A stretch of DNA of 64,000 nt from assembly GCF_004114915.1 (NCBI RefSeq), contig NZ_CP022219.1, positions 774,501 to 838,500 of the forward strand, written 5' to 3'. Shown here piece by piece: positions 9,301-18,586 of this stretch. Each line of letters begins with the position of its first letter. Position 1 is the stretch's first letter. The position numbers were made by a program, and so were the translations under genes. This DNA comes from Bradyrhizobium guangxiense. Lineage in GTDB: Bacteria; Pseudomonadota; Alphaproteobacteria; Rhizobiales; Xanthobacteraceae. The notes below the pieces were generated by a model that was given only the letters and a program-made list of their open reading frames with translations, was not told the DNA's origin and searched no databases.

Positions 9301-10440
9301 ATGACCGTCGCGATCAAGCCGTTTCGCATCACCATCGGCGATGACGTCCTCGCCGACCTCAAGTCACGCCTTGCCCGCACGCGCTGGCCGGATGCGGAGC
9401 TGGTCGACGACTGGAGTCAGGGCGCGCCGCTGCAATGGATCCGGGACATTTGTGCCTATTGGGCCAACGGCTACGACTGGCGGGCGCGCGAAGCAAAACT
9501 CAACCGCTTCGCGCAGTTCACCACCGAGATCGACGGGCTCGACATCCACTTCATCCACGTGCGCTCGAAGGAGCCGTCGGCGCTGCCGCTGATCATCACC
9601 CATGGCTGGCCCGGTTCGATCGTCGAATTTCAGAAGGTGATCGCGCCGCTGATCGACCCCGCCGCGCATGGCGGCAATGCCGCGGATGCGTTTCATGTCG
9701 TCTGTCCCTCGCTGCCGGGCTTCGGCTTCTCGGCCAAGCCCGAGGCGACCGGCTGGGGCGTCGACCGCATCGCCGCGACCTGGGCGCAGCTGATGGAGCG
9801 GCTGGGTTACGCGCGCTATGGCGCGCAAGGCGGCGACTGGGGCTCGGCGGTGACGACCTCGCTCGGCGCGCAGGATGCGGCGCACTGCGCCGGCATCCAC
9901 ATCACGCTCGCCTTCAACGCGGCACCGAAGGTCGAGGGCAAACCGACAGCGGACGAGAAGCGCGCGCTGGCCGGCCTCAAGCATTATGTCGATCTCGACT
10001 CCGGCTACTCCAAGCAGCAATCGACGCGCCCGCAGACGCTCGGCTATGGCCTCACGGATTCACCGAGCGGGCAGGCGGCCTGGATCCTGGAAAAATTCTG
10101 GGCGTGGACCGATTGCAACGGACACCCCGAGAACATCTTCACCAAGGACGAGTTGCTCGACAACGTCATGCTCTATTGGGCGACGGAGACGGCGACCTCC
10201 TCGGCGCGGCTCTACTGGGAAAGTTTTGGCAAGCGGCGTACGACGCCGGTGGTGAAGGTGCCGACAGGTGTCGCGGTGTTCCCGAAGGAGATCATCACGC
10301 CGGTGCGGCGCTGGATGGAGCCGAACTTTCATGACATCACGCATTGGAGCGAGATGGAGAAAGGCGGCCATTTCGCCGCCTTCGAGCAGCCGGAGCTGTT
10401 CGTGCGCGATGTCAGGAAATTCTTTGCGACGGTGCGGTAG
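9301..10440 (+). CDS. Epoxide hydrolase (alpha/beta hydrolase with EHN domain)
   Basis: A 379-residue enzyme expected to open epoxides to diols through an aspartyl ester. The N-terminal epoxide-hydrolase domain (about residues 1-110) includes LKSRLARTRWPD and the conserved W-rich segment. The core shows the oxyanion motif HGWPGSIVEF, the nucleophile elbow YGAQGGDWGSAV with Asp, and the C-terminal KGGHFAAFEQPELF carrying the catalytic His. The ATG at 9301 follows AGGGAGG. The neighbouring acyl-CoA synthetase on the same strand 140 bp away suggests a shared catabolic context, but a hairpin repeat separates them. Confidence 0.92.
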   Translation: MTVAIKPFRITIGDDVLADLKSRLARTRWPDAELVDDWSQGAPLQWIRDICAYWANGYDWRAREAKLNRFAQFTTEIDGLDIHFIHVRSKEPSALPLIITHGWPGSIVEFQKVIAPLIDPAAHGGNAADAFHVVCPSLPGFGFSAKPEATGWGVDRIAATWAQLMERLGYARYGAQGGDWGSAVTTSLGAQDAAHCAGIHITLAFNAAPKVEGKPTADEKRALAGLKHYVDLDSGYSKQQSTRPQTLGYGLTDSPSGQAAWILEKFWAWTDCNGHPENIFTKDELLDNVMLYWATETATSSARLYWESFGKRRTTPVVKVPTGVAVFPKEIITPVRRWMEPNFHDITHWSEMEKGGHFAAFEQPELFVRDVRKFFATVR

Positions 10441-10450
10441 CTCTCTCGCC

Positions 10451-10472
10451 GTCATTCCGGGTTCGGAATGAC
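10451..10472. repeat. Minimal hairpin of the ATTCCGG repeat family
   Basis: GTCATTCCG-GGTT-CGGAATGAC is a 9-bp perfect stem after the epoxide hydrolase stop codon. It shares its arms with the outer ends of the larger repeats and could terminate transcription. Confidence 0.55.
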
Positions 10473-10583
10473 GTCGCGGGGCTTGTCCCGTGCGTTCGCG
10501 GCCTTAAACTGGCTGCAAGCAAGAAGAGCGTGGATGACCGGAACTAGTCCGGCCATGACGCCGGGACCGTGGAACGCCGAGCC

Positions 10584-12194
10584 ATGCTGACCGAAGCCAA
10601 GACCTACGATGAGCTCTATCGCAACTTCCGCTGGGATATCCCTGCGCGCTTCAACATCGCGGAGGCCTGCTGCGATCGGCATGCCGATGGCACCGGCCGG
10701 CTCGCGCTGATCTATGTCGACGAGAACGGTGCGACCAGCCGCACCTCCTTCGACGAGGTCGCCGAGATGTCGCGTCGCTTTGCCAATGTGCTGAAGGCGG
10801 ACGGGCTCGTGCGCGGCGATCGCGTCGCCGTGTTCCTGTCGCAGTCGCTGGAGTTGCCGATCGCGCATATGGCGGCGTTCCGCTCCGGCCTGATCTCGAT
10901 CCCGCTGTTCGCGCTGTTCGGTGAGGACGCGCTGGAATTCCGCCTGTCGAATTCGCAAGCCAGAGCCATCATCACCGATGAAGCTGGCTGGGAGAAGCTG
11001 ACGAAAATCCGCGATCGGCTGCCCTATCTGCAGGATATCTATGTCACGAGCGGCGCCGTCCACGCCGGCGCGAAGCCGTTCTGGTCAGCGATCGAGGCCG
11101 CGTCCGAGGATTTTGCAAATGTCGACACCTCGGCTGACGATCCCGCGCTGATCATCTACACGTCCGGCACCACGGGCAACCCGAAGGGCGCGCTGCATGC
11201 GCACCGCGTCGTGCTCGGCCATCTTCCCAACGTCGAGATGTGTCACAATTTCCTGCCGCGCCCAGGCGATCTCATGTGGACCCCGGCGGACTGGGCCTGG
11301 ATCGGCGGCCTCGTCAACGGCCTGCTTGCGTTCTGGTATCACGGCATTCCCCTGGTCGGCCATCGTGCGCGAAAGTTCGAACCGCAGGCGGCGATGCAGA
11401 TGATGGCCGATCTTTCCGTCCGCAACGTCTTCCTGCCGCCGACCGCGCTCAAGCTGATGCGGCAGGCCGGCGTGAAGCACGCGGGCGTCAAGCTGCGCAG
11501 CATCTTTACCGGCGGGGGATCGCTCGGCGGCGAGCTGCTCGGCTGGGTGCGCGAGACGTTCGGTATCGATGCGCATGAGGTGTTCGGCCAGACCGAGTGC
11601 AATCTCGTGATCGGCAGCAACTCCAATTTGTTTCCGATCCGCCCGGGTTCGATGGGCAAGGCGACGCCGGGCTTCGACGTCCGCATCGTCAACGACAAGG
11701 GCGAAGAGCAGAAGCGCGGAGAGCGTGGCATCATCGGCGTGCGCCAGCCGTGCCCGGTCACCATGCTCGAATATTGGCGCAATGAGGAGGCGACGGCGAA
11801 GAAATATGCCGGCGAATTTCTCCTCACCGGCGATCTTGGCGTAGAGGATGAGGACGGTTATTTCTGGTACGTCAGCCGCGAGGACGACGTCATCACCACC
11901 GCCGGCTATCGCGTCGGTCCCTCCGAGATCGAGCACACGCTGATGAAGCATCCCTCGGTGGCGATGGCCGCGGTGGTCGGCATTCCCGATCCGATCCGCA
12001 CCGAATCGATCAAGGCGTGGATCGTCCTGCGCCCCGGCTTCAGCGCCGGCGATGCGCTGGCGCGCGAGATCCAGGAGTTCGTCAAGGTGCAGCTCGCCGC
12101 GCACGAATATCCGCGCTTCGTCGAATTCGCTGAGACGCTGCCGATGACGGCGACGGGCAAAGTGCTGCGGCGCGAGCTGCGGGCCAAGGGCTGA
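10584..12194 (+). CDS. AMP-forming acyl-CoA synthetase (medium-chain type)
   Basis: A 536-residue ANL-superfamily ligase that activates a carboxylic acid with ATP and CoA. Motifs are the P-loop-like IIYTSGTTGNPKGALHAH, the A5-type EVFGQTECNLVIG, LLTGDLGVEDEDGYFWYVSREDDVITTAGYRVGP (A7-A8), and the C-terminal catalytic lysine in TATGKVLRRELR. Overall layout, with TPADWAWIGGL, resembles medium-chain/acetyl-type synthetases. A GTG at 10569 in the same frame could add five residues. The ATG at 10584 is chosen as the conventional start. Substrate not predictable. Confidence 0.92.
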   Translation: MLTEAKTYDELYRNFRWDIPARFNIAEACCDRHADGTGRLALIYVDENGATSRTSFDEVAEMSRRFANVLKADGLVRGDRVAVFLSQSLELPIAHMAAFRSGLISIPLFALFGEDALEFRLSNSQARAIITDEAGWEKLTKIRDRLPYLQDIYVTSGAVHAGAKPFWSAIEAASEDFANVDTSADDPALIIYTSGTTGNPKGALHAHRVVLGHLPNVEMCHNFLPRPGDLMWTPADWAWIGGLVNGLLAFWYHGIPLVGHRARKFEPQAAMQMMADLSVRNVFLPPTALKLMRQAGVKHAGVKLRSIFTGGGSLGGELLGWVRETFGIDAHEVFGQTECNLVIGSNSNLFPIRPGSMGKATPGFDVRIVNDKGEEQKRGERGIIGVRQPCPVTMLEYWRNEEATAKKYAGEFLLTGDLGVEDEDGYFWYVSREDDVITTAGYRVGPSEIEHTLMKHPSVAMAAVVGIPDPIRTESIKAWIVLRPGFSAGDALAREIQEFVKVQLAAHEYPRFVEFAETLPMTATGKVLRRELRAKG

Positions 12195-12235
12195 CTCTCT
12201 TTCAAAGACTGTGTCGGGGTGGCCTACTGGCCGAG

Positions 12236-12316
12236 ATGCTTCGGATCTTCGTCATCGACGCGGGCCTGTTCGCGGCCAATTTCGCAGTGGCACTCGTGCT
12301 CGCATCGCGCGGCTGA
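12236..12316 (+). CDS. Possible 26-residue hydrophobic peptide
   Basis: A short frame MLRIFVIDAGLFAANFAVAL... of 26 residues ending one base before the convergent kinase stop codon. The hydrophobic run could be a single membrane segment. No ribosome-binding site is obvious, so coding status is uncertain. Confidence 0.22.
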   Translation: MLRIFVIDAGLFAANFAVALVLASRG

Positions 12317-14545
12317 CTACCGCGATCTCGAGGACAGGGCGGATCGCAGCATTGCGGCAAGATCCTGCCTTCGAAACGGCTTTGTCAGAATGCGTGCATT
12401 GATCCCATCCGGCGTCCTGACGGGATCCTGGCTGTAGCCGGACGTGAAGAGCACCTTGAGATCGGGCCGCAGCGCCGTTGCTTGCCTTGCGAGCTCCGGC
12501 CCGAACATGCCGCCGGGCATCACGACATCGGTGAACAGCAACTGGATGTCCCCGGTCCGGCGCAGCAATTCCACCGCCGCGGGACCGTTCGATGCAGTGA
12601 TGACGCGGTAGCCGAGCGTCCTGAGCTCGTTCTCGACGTAGGCGCGCACCATGTCGTCGTCTTCGACGAGGAGAATGGTCTCGTGTCCTGCTGGAGTGAC
12701 GGTCTGCTCGGCGGGTGGCGGATCCTCGCTCGACTGCGTTGCGAGACGGGGAAAGAACAGCCTGACGACACTGCCTTGTCCCGGTTCGGACTGCATCTGC
12801 ACAAGTCCGCCGGACTGCTGCGCAAACCCGTAGACCATGCTGAGGCCAAGGCCGGTTCCCTTGCCGACCTCCTTGGTGGTGAAGAACGGCTCCAATGCGC
12901 GACCCGCGACCTCGGTGGTCATGCCGCTGCCGGTATCCGTCACGGCCACCATGACGTAGTCCCCGGGCCGCGGCTCGCCGTTGACGTCGAGGTCGGATTC
13001 ACAGAGCGAGCTGTTGTGGACTTCGACCGTGAGCTTGCCGCCTTCCGGCATCGCGTCGCGGGCGTTGAGCACGAGGTTGAGCAGGGCCGTCGTCAATTGG
13101 CCGGGATCGACGCTGACTGGCCACAGATCCGGTCCGAACGTGAAGCGGCACTCGATGTGCTCGCCGAGGGTCCGGCGCAACAGCTGCTCCATGCCGATCA
13201 CCTGCTCGGCGATGTCGATCTCTCGGGGCCGCAGCGGCTGCTTGCGTGCGAAGGCGAGCAGGCTCCGCGTCAGGTCGGACCCGCGCTCGGCTGCCGTCGC
13301 AATGTCGCCGGCGATCCGGTGCAATTCCTTGTTGCCCGCCAGCCTGTCGGCCAGGTGCTCCGAATTGCCCAGAATGACGGTCAGGAGATTGTTGAAGTCG
13401 TGCGCCACGCCGCCGGTGAGTTGGCCCATGGCTTCCATCTTCTGGGATTGGCTGAGCTTGTGGCTGAGATCCGCGATGGCGGCGCGCTGCTGCTCGAGCG
13501 ACTCGGCGGTGCCGTTGAGCAGGGTCATCAATCCGCCGAGCTCGCCGCCCGGATGCGGCTCGGGAATGCGCGCGCTGAGATCGCCGCGCCCGAGGCTCTT
13601 GGCCATGGCGGCGAGCCGCCCGACCTGTCGACCGATGCTCACGGTCGTGAGGATCCATAAGCCGCCCAGGAGCAGCAGCGAGGCCACCGCGAGAATCGTC
13701 AGGTCCTCGTAAAGCCGGCGGTTCGCCGCCGCGACCAGTCCGTCCTTGGAGCGTCCGACCATGATGATGAGGCCGGCCTTGCGGATCGAGGGCGAGCGGG
13801 CAACCCCCCAGATCTGCGTGCGGCCGCCGCCGTCGGTGATCTCCCGAAATGGCTCGCCATCGGGCGCTGCCGCGAAGCGGAACAGGTCGGAGCCTGCAAT
13901 GGATCCGCCGACGGGCTGGCTCCAGCCGCCACCCTTGGGGGCGACCAGGACCGTACCCTTGGCATCGACGAGCAGGATGTCCTTCTCGCCGAGCAGCCGC
14001 TTGTGGTGAAACTCCGCAAATTTGTTCAGGTTGAAGGACGCAAGCAGCACGAATTTCAGCGCGCCCGTATCCGATCGTACCGGATAGGCGATCTGCAGCA
14101 CCGACAGTCCGGTGAGGCGGCCAAACACCGGCTCCACCGCGACGACGCCTTGAAGATTCTTGACCTCTTTGAAATAGCCGCGGTCGTTCAGGTCGAGTGT
14201 GCGGTTGGTCCGCAGCGAGTCGCAGAACAGGCTGCCGTCGGGATCAATGGTCAGGATACCCGTGAACTGCGGATACTCTTCGCGGACATCCGACAGGAAT
14301 GCCGAGCAGGCCGCCTTGTCGCGCGTGTCGAGGTCGCGGGCACGGGCGAGCCCATAATGAAGCTGGGCGGTGCCCTGGATCTTCTCGCCCAGATCGCTGG
14401 CAATGTCGTCGGCGGTTGCGGCCAGATTGGCGAGCGCCGCGTCGATTTCGCTGGTCCGGTTCTGCACGAACCGCAGCCCCACCAGGATCGCCGGCACCAG
14501 CATGGCGGCGAGGACGAGGATCAGTAACCGGGTACGCAGGCTCAT
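12317..14545 (-). CDS. Hybrid sensor histidine kinase (Cache-HAMP-HisKA-HATPase-receiver)
   Basis: A 742-residue membrane signalling kinase. An N-terminal anchor (TRLLILVLAAMLVPAILVGL) precedes a periplasmic double-Cache-like domain. It is followed by a second membrane segment (ILAVASLLLLGGLWILTTV), HAMP, and the HisKA box GGVAHDFNNLL with His382. The HATPase carries the N box LNLVLNARDAM and G boxes DTGSGM and GTGLGLSMVYG. The C-terminal receiver has EDDD and the phospho-acceptor Asp673 in FTDVVMPG. The start at 14545 puts the membrane anchor at the N-terminus. A start at 14623 would add 26 hydrophilic residues. This is the typical layout of kinases passing phosphate to an unlinked Hpt/regulator. 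No partner regulator is adjacent. Confidence 0.92.
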   Translation of the reverse strand: MSLRTRLLILVLAAMLVPAILVGLRFVQNRTSEIDAALANLAATADDIASDLGEKIQGTAQLHYGLARARDLDTRDKAACSAFLSDVREEYPQFTGILTIDPDGSLFCDSLRTNRTLDLNDRGYFKEVKNLQGVVAVEPVFGRLTGLSVLQIAYPVRSDTGALKFVLLASFNLNKFAEFHHKRLLGEKDILLVDAKGTVLVAPKGGGWSQPVGGSIAGSDLFRFAAAPDGEPFREITDGGGRTQIWGVARSPSIRKAGLIIMVGRSKDGLVAAANRRLYEDLTILAVASLLLLGGLWILTTVSIGRQVGRLAAMAKSLGRGDLSARIPEPHPGGELGGLMTLLNGTAESLEQQRAAIADLSHKLSQSQKMEAMGQLTGGVAHDFNNLLTVILGNSEHLADRLAGNKELHRIAGDIATAAERGSDLTRSLLAFARKQPLRPREIDIAEQVIGMEQLLRRTLGEHIECRFTFGPDLWPVSVDPGQLTTALLNLVLNARDAMPEGGKLTVEVHNSSLCESDLDVNGEPRPGDYVMVAVTDTGSGMTTEVAGRALEPFFTTKEVGKGTGLGLSMVYGFAQQSGGLVQMQSEPGQGSVVRLFFPRLATQSSEDPPPAEQTVTPAGHETILLVEDDDMVRAYVENELRTLGYRVITASNGPAAVELLRRTGDIQLLFTDVVMPGGMFGPELARQATALRPDLKVLFTSGYSQDPVRTPDGINARILTKPFRRQDLAAMLRSALSSRSR

Positions 14546-14790
14546 CGGTGAACGATCCGCTGTCGGGCGACGGTGCTCGGAGGTACAATTTGAGGCACGA
14601 TCATCTGCCCCGTCCATAGCCATGGCCGTGAAAATCGCACCAAAGGCTAAAGATTTCGCATCGCAAGCATTGTTGCGTCGCCGCTACTCGTCGCTCCCGG
14701 CAGGCATCGAGTTGCGCCCGCGCGCGGCGGCGCTAATATCGCGCTCAACCTGCGCGCGACGAAGATCGCGCCGATCTGCGGAGGAAGCTG

Positions 14791-15561
14791 ATGTCCATCT
14801 CGGGCAAGGTCGATCCGGTGGTGCGTCCCGTCGCGGCGACCGACATTGCGGAGGCTCTGGTCGAGGGGCTGCGTGATTTCCAGGCGCTGCCGCTTTACGG
14901 TCTCTGCTTCGGCGCGCTCTACGCCGCCGGCGGCATCCTCGTCATCCTGTGCCTCACCGCCTTCGGCATGGTCTATCTCGTCTACCCCCTGGCGGCAGGC
15001 TTCGCGCTGATCGGACCGTTCGTCGCGATCGGTCTCTACGAGGTCAGCCGCCGCCGCGAGCGCGGTGAGCCGGTCTCCTTCGGCGCCATCTGGTCGGCCG
15101 TGCGCTCGCGCAGCGAGATCGGCTGGATGGCGTTCGTCACGCTGTTCGTGTTCGTGGTCTGGATGTACCAGGTGCGGCTCCTGATCGCGCTGCTGCTCGG
15201 CCTGCACGCCTCCTTCTCCAGCCTTCAGGAGTTCATGACGGTGGTGCTGACGACCAATGAGGGCCTGCTGTTCCTCGGCATCGGCAATGCCGTCGGTGCC
15301 GTGCTGTCGCTGATCCTGTTCTCGCTGACCGTGGTGTCGTTTCCGCTGCTGCTCGACCGCGAGGTCGATTTCGTCACGGCGATGGTGACGAGCGTGCGCG
15401 CGGTGGTGACGAGCCCGCTGCCGATGATCTCGTGGGCTGCCGTGATCGTGATGCTGCTGATCGTCTCGGCGCTACCTTACTTTCTCGGGCTGATCGTGAC
15501 GTTGCCGGTGCTCGGGCATGCGACCTGGCATCTGTATCGGCGGCTGGTGGCGCCAACCTAG
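14791..15561 (+). CDS. DUF2189 integral membrane protein
   Basis: A 256-residue protein with about six hydrophobic segments, for example LCFGALYAAGGILVILCLTA and IGWMAFVTLFVFVVWMYQV. The N-terminal signature DIAEALVEGLRDFQALPLYGL and the central FPLLLDREVDFVTAM are typical of DUF2189 proteins, sometimes described as cytochrome c oxidase subunit I-like though without haem ligands. Function is unknown. GGAGGAAG lies 5 bases before the ATG at 14791. It stands between a divergent kinase and a dispersed repeat. Confidence 0.88.
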   Translation: MSISGKVDPVVRPVAATDIAEALVEGLRDFQALPLYGLCFGALYAAGGILVILCLTAFGMVYLVYPLAAGFALIGPFVAIGLYEVSRRRERGEPVSFGAIWSAVRSRSEIGWMAFVTLFVFVVWMYQVRLLIALLLGLHASFSSLQEFMTVVLTTNEGLLFLGIGNAVGAVLSLILFSLTVVSFPLLLDREVDFVTAMVTSVRAVVTSPLPMISWAAVIVMLLIVSALPYFLGLIVTLPVLGHATWHLYRRLVAPT

Positions 15562-15563
15562 TC

Positions 15564-15664
15564 GTCATTCCGGGGCGCCCGAAGGGCGAACCCGGAATCC
15601 ATTCCCTAACCAACTCTGCTGCGTGATGGATTCCGGGCTCGCGCTACGCGCGCCCCGGAATGAC
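15564..15664. repeat. Dispersed ATTCCGGGG/CCCGGAAT repeat, copy 2
   Basis: A ~100-bp imperfect palindrome bounded by CGTCATTCCGGGGCGCCCG and GCGCCCCGGAATGAC, nearly the same as the copy at 21151-21251. It begins two bases after the DUF2189 stop codon. Confidence 0.85.
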
Positions 15665-15668
15665 TGCA

Positions 15669-16181
15669 CTACGGCGTCTTGATTCCCATCGCTTTCAGCG
15701 CATCGAGCATCCGCTGCGGCGGGCCCATCTTCACCACCAGCGGCTTGCCGGTCTCGAGCACGCTCTTGAGACTGGAAAGGATCGCGGGCCAACCCTGCCG
15801 TCCCCCTTCAAGGATGTCGTCGCCGAGCGGCCGATCGTGGCCTTCGCTCATGGTGAGGCGGACCGCATCGCCGAGCTGTTCGATCTCGTAGGTCACGAGC
15901 GTCGGCCCGAGCTTCTCGATCAGCTCGGCCCAGTTGACGTTGAACGTGACCGACAGCTTTCGCGGCGGTTCGTAGGCGAGAACCTCGCCGCTGATGTGCA
16001 GCGCGCCATCGGGCGTTCGCACGATGAACGCGCCGCCGAGGCGTGGCTCGACCTCCACGGTGTTGCCGAAGAAATACTGCTTGCTGAACTCCGCCGAGGT
16101 CAGCGCCTCCCACACCTTCTCCGGCGTGGAGGCGATGTAGATGGTGTAGACGGTCAGCGGCTTGAATCGATCGAGCTTCAT
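15669..16181 (-). CDS. SRPBCC/AHSA1-domain protein, second copy
   Basis: A 170-residue START/Bet v1-like protein. TIYIASTPEKVWEALTSAEFSKQYFFG at the N-terminus and the C-terminal helix GGRQGWPAILSSLKSVLETG are AHSA1 hallmarks. Such proteins form a hydrophobic cavity, but ligands are generally unknown. Its start codon overlaps the stop of the upstream paralogue by four bases (ATGA), and that gene overlaps an ArsR regulator, so the three form one translationally coupled operon. About a third of positions look shared with its neighbour, consistent with tandem duplication. Confidence 0.9.
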   Translation of the reverse strand: MKLDRFKPLTVYTIYIASTPEKVWEALTSAEFSKQYFFGNTVEVEPRLGGAFIVRTPDGALHISGEVLAYEPPRKLSVTFNVNWAELIEKLGPTLVTYEIEQLGDAVRLTMSEGHDRPLGDDILEGGRQGWPAILSSLKSVLETGKPLVVKMGPPQRMLDALKAMGIKTP

Positions 16182-16648
16182 TTTGCGTCGAATCCCTTGT
16201 TCAGCGCCGTGTGCGGAATGGCGAGGACCTTGCCTCGCTCCAACAGGCTCTTGAGCCCGGACAGGATCGCCGGCCAGCCGTTGGAGACGGCGCCGAGATA
16301 TTTGCCGCCCTCGACGAAGCCGTCATGCAACACGGTCAAACGCACGAGCGAGCCGAAAGGTTCGATGGTGAAGACGACGCGCGAGACCGGCTCCCCGCGG
16401 AGTTCCTCGAACTTGTGGTGCTTGAAGCTGTAGGACAGCCGCCGCGGCGGATCGGATTCCAGTATCTCCCCGGAATCGGTGACTTCGCCGTCGAGCAGAA
16501 GCGCGAAGGGGGAGCCGAGCTTCCAGTCCGAGCGAACCTCGGCGCCGAACCAGTACTGGCGCGTGAACGCGCTCGAGGTCAGCGCCTCCCACAGTTTTTC
16601 CGGCGTGGTTTCGATGTAGGTGACGTAGACGAATTCTGGCTTACTCAT
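16178..16648 (-). CDS. SRPBCC/AHSA1-domain protein, first copy
   Basis: A 156-residue paralogue of the gene just downstream. It has the same fold markers: YIETTPEKLWEALTSSAFTRQYWFG, then the central beta strands with LSYSFKHHKFEELRG, then GWPAILSGLKSLLERG. Its start overlaps the end of the ArsR regulator (16641-16648), and its stop overlaps the next start. The combination ArsR regulator plus AHSA1 proteins is common in bacteria, and the regulator normally represses the operon. Ligand unknown. Confidence 0.9.
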   Translation of the reverse strand: MSKPEFVYVTYIETTPEKLWEALTSSAFTRQYWFGAEVRSDWKLGSPFALLLDGEVTDSGEILESDPPRRLSYSFKHHKFEELRGEPVSRVVFTIEPFGSLVRLTVLHDGFVEGGKYLGAVSNGWPAILSGLKSLLERGKVLAIPHTALNKGFDAK

Positions 16649-16955
16649 CGCGCTTCTCCAACTGACGTTTCAACTCCCCGAGCGCGGCGAGCTTGCCGCG
16701 CTCGAATTTCTTGATCCAGCGTTCGCCGATCTGATGGATCGGCACCGGGTTGAGGTAGTGCAGCTTCTCGCGGCCATGCCTGATGGTCGTGACGAGATGG
16801 GCTTCCTCCAGAATCGCAAGGTGCTTGGTCACGGCCTGGCGTGTCATCGCAAGGCCCTCGCAAAGTTCGTTCAGCGTCTGGCCGTTCCTGGCGTGAAGCC
16901 TGTCCAAGAGCGAGCGTCGTGATGCGTCGGCGAGCGCTTTGAAGACCTCATCCAT
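16641..16955 (-). CDS. ArsR-family regulator of the AHSA1 operon
   Basis: A 104-residue winged-helix protein: MDEVFKALADASRRSLLDRL, LNELCEGLAMTRQAVTKHLAIL (recognition helix) and the wing TTIRHGREKLHYLNPVPIHQ. It lacks the cysteine motifs of metal sensors and matches the group that partners AHSA1 proteins. The ATG at 16955 is preferred. A TTG at 16973 would run into the palindrome at 16970-16985, which is best read as its operator. First gene of a three-gene overlapping operon. Confidence 0.92.
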   Translation of the reverse strand: MDEVFKALADASRRSLLDRLHARNGQTLNELCEGLAMTRQAVTKHLAILEEAHLVTTIRHGREKLHYLNPVPIHQIGERWIKKFERGKLAALGELKRQLEKRDE

Positions 16956-16969
16956 GGCAAGGATAATAG

Positions 16970-16985
16970 GCAACCAAATGGTTGC
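16970..16985. promoter_or_regulatory. Palindromic operator before the ArsR-AHSA1 operon
   Basis: GCAACCAAATGGTTGC is a perfect 7-bp-arm inverted repeat with a 2-bp centre, lying 15 bp upstream of the ArsR start codon. Its position suggests autorepression by blocking the promoter or the ribosome start region. Confidence 0.65.
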
Positions 16986-17070
16986 ATGTCAAGATGTGTC
17001 TTTGGCGCGCGGGATCGGCCATGTTAGCTTCGGCGTTCAGCCAACGCAGATTGGTTCCGGGAGGACCTTG

Positions 17071-18519
17071 ATGTTCCGTTGCGTCTTGCCCGCCGCAAGC
17101 CTCGTCCTTCTCGCTTGCGGCACTGCGGTCCACGCCCAGAAACAAGCCATCGGCGCGCCGCCGGAAGCGTCCAACATGAAACTCGTCGGCACGAGCGATC
17201 TCCAGGCCCGCAGCGCCTATCAGCCGACCATCCATCGCCAGGGCGATCGCTGGATCGCCTATATCGGCCATCACGGCGGCACCGAGGACGTACCCGCTCC
17301 GGTCAACCCGATGACGGGCAAGGCCGAGCCGAACGGAACGTCGATCGTCGACGTCACCGATCCCGCCCGCCCGAAATATCTGCGGCATCTGCCCGGGCAG
17401 GAGGGCAAGTACGAATCCGGCGGCGCGCAGATGGTGCGGGTTTGCGACGGCAAGGCGTTGCCGAAGGGCGATCCCAATGCGGTTTACATGCTCAGGACCT
17501 TCGGCAGTGAGGCCCACGAGATCTGGAATGTCACCGATCCCGCCAGCCCGGTCCTCATCACGCGCATCGGCGGCTTGAAGGACACGCACAAGAGCTGGTG
17601 GGAATGCGACACCGGCATTGCCTATCTCGTCTCCGGCGCGCCGGATTGGCGCACGCGGCGCATGACGCAGATCTATGATCTATCCGATCCCGCGCGTCCG
17701 CAGAAAATCCGCGACTTTGGTCTGCCGGGTCAGGAGCCCGGCTCGACCGGCGCGGTGCCGACCGAGTTGCACGGGCCGATCTCGACCGGGCCCAATGGCA
17801 ACCGCGTCTATTTCGGCTACGGCACCAACAAGGGCGGCATCCTGCAGATCGTCGACCGCGACAAGCTCCTGAACGGGCCGAAGGAGCCGACGCCGGATAA
17901 CCTGCGCTATCCCGAGATTGCGCGGATGCCGATGTCCGCCTTCAACGGCGCGCATACGACGTTTCCGATGCTCGACATGCCCATCGCGGAGTTTTCCGAG
18001 GACAAGGACGGCAAGACCCGCGACATCGTCATGATCGTGGATGAGGCGATCCTCAACGAATGCGGCGAGGCGCGGCAGATGGTGTGGTTCGCCGACGTCA
18101 CCACCGAGACGCGGCCGATGATGATCTCGAGCTACACCGTGCCGGAAGCGAGCGGGCAGTTCTGCCAGCGCGGCGGCCGCTTCGGCGCGCATTCCTCCAA
18201 CGAGAGCATGGCGCCGGTCTATTACAAGAAGATGGCCTTCATCGCCTTCTTCAATGCCGGCGTGCGCGCGCTCGACGTTCGCGATCCCTATCACCCCCGG
18301 GAAGTCGGCTACTTCATTCCGCCGATCACGGCTGCGACCGACAAGCGCTGCATCCCCGTCGAGGGCGGCGAGCGCTGCAAGATCGCGATCCAGACCAACA
18401 ATGTCGAGACCGACGATCGCGGTTACATCTACATCGTCGATCGCGCCAATACCGGCCTGCACATCCTCGAACTGACCGGCCCCGCGCGTGCAGTCGCCGG
18501 CCTGCCGAAGAATGGATAA
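17071..18519 (+). CDS. Exported LVIVD-repeat (beta-propeller-like) protein
   Basis: A 482-residue secreted protein. The signal peptide runs MFRCVLPAASLVLLACGTAV. It could be cut after VHA, or LLAC could serve as a lipobox making a lipoprotein. The mature part holds repeated units ending in strands such as NGTSIVDVTDPARPKYLRHL, HEIWNVTDPASPVLITRIGG, MTQIYDLSDPARPQKIRDFG and GVRALDVRDPYHPREVGYF, the pattern of LVIVD repeats that build propeller blades. The ATG at 17071 follows GGGAGGACC. It is divergent from the ArsR operon. Enzymatic role unknown. Proteins of this type often sit in the periplasm or on the surface. Confidence 0.88.
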   Translation: MFRCVLPAASLVLLACGTAVHAQKQAIGAPPEASNMKLVGTSDLQARSAYQPTIHRQGDRWIAYIGHHGGTEDVPAPVNPMTGKAEPNGTSIVDVTDPARPKYLRHLPGQEGKYESGGAQMVRVCDGKALPKGDPNAVYMLRTFGSEAHEIWNVTDPASPVLITRIGGLKDTHKSWWECDTGIAYLVSGAPDWRTRRMTQIYDLSDPARPQKIRDFGLPGQEPGSTGAVPTELHGPISTGPNGNRVYFGYGTNKGGILQIVDRDKLLNGPKEPTPDNLRYPEIARMPMSAFNGAHTTFPMLDMPIAEFSEDKDGKTRDIVMIVDEAILNECGEARQMVWFADVTTETRPMMISSYTVPEASGQFCQRGGRFGAHSSNESMAPVYYKKMAFIAFFNAGVRALDVRDPYHPREVGYFIPPITAATDKRCIPVEGGERCKIAIQTNNVETDDRGYIYIVDRANTGLHILELTGPARAVAGLPKNG

Positions 18520-18586
18520 GCGCGCTTCCGTTCACGCCCGTCCCATGCATTAATACCTGCAAACCGCTTTCAGCCGAGTCCCTCTC

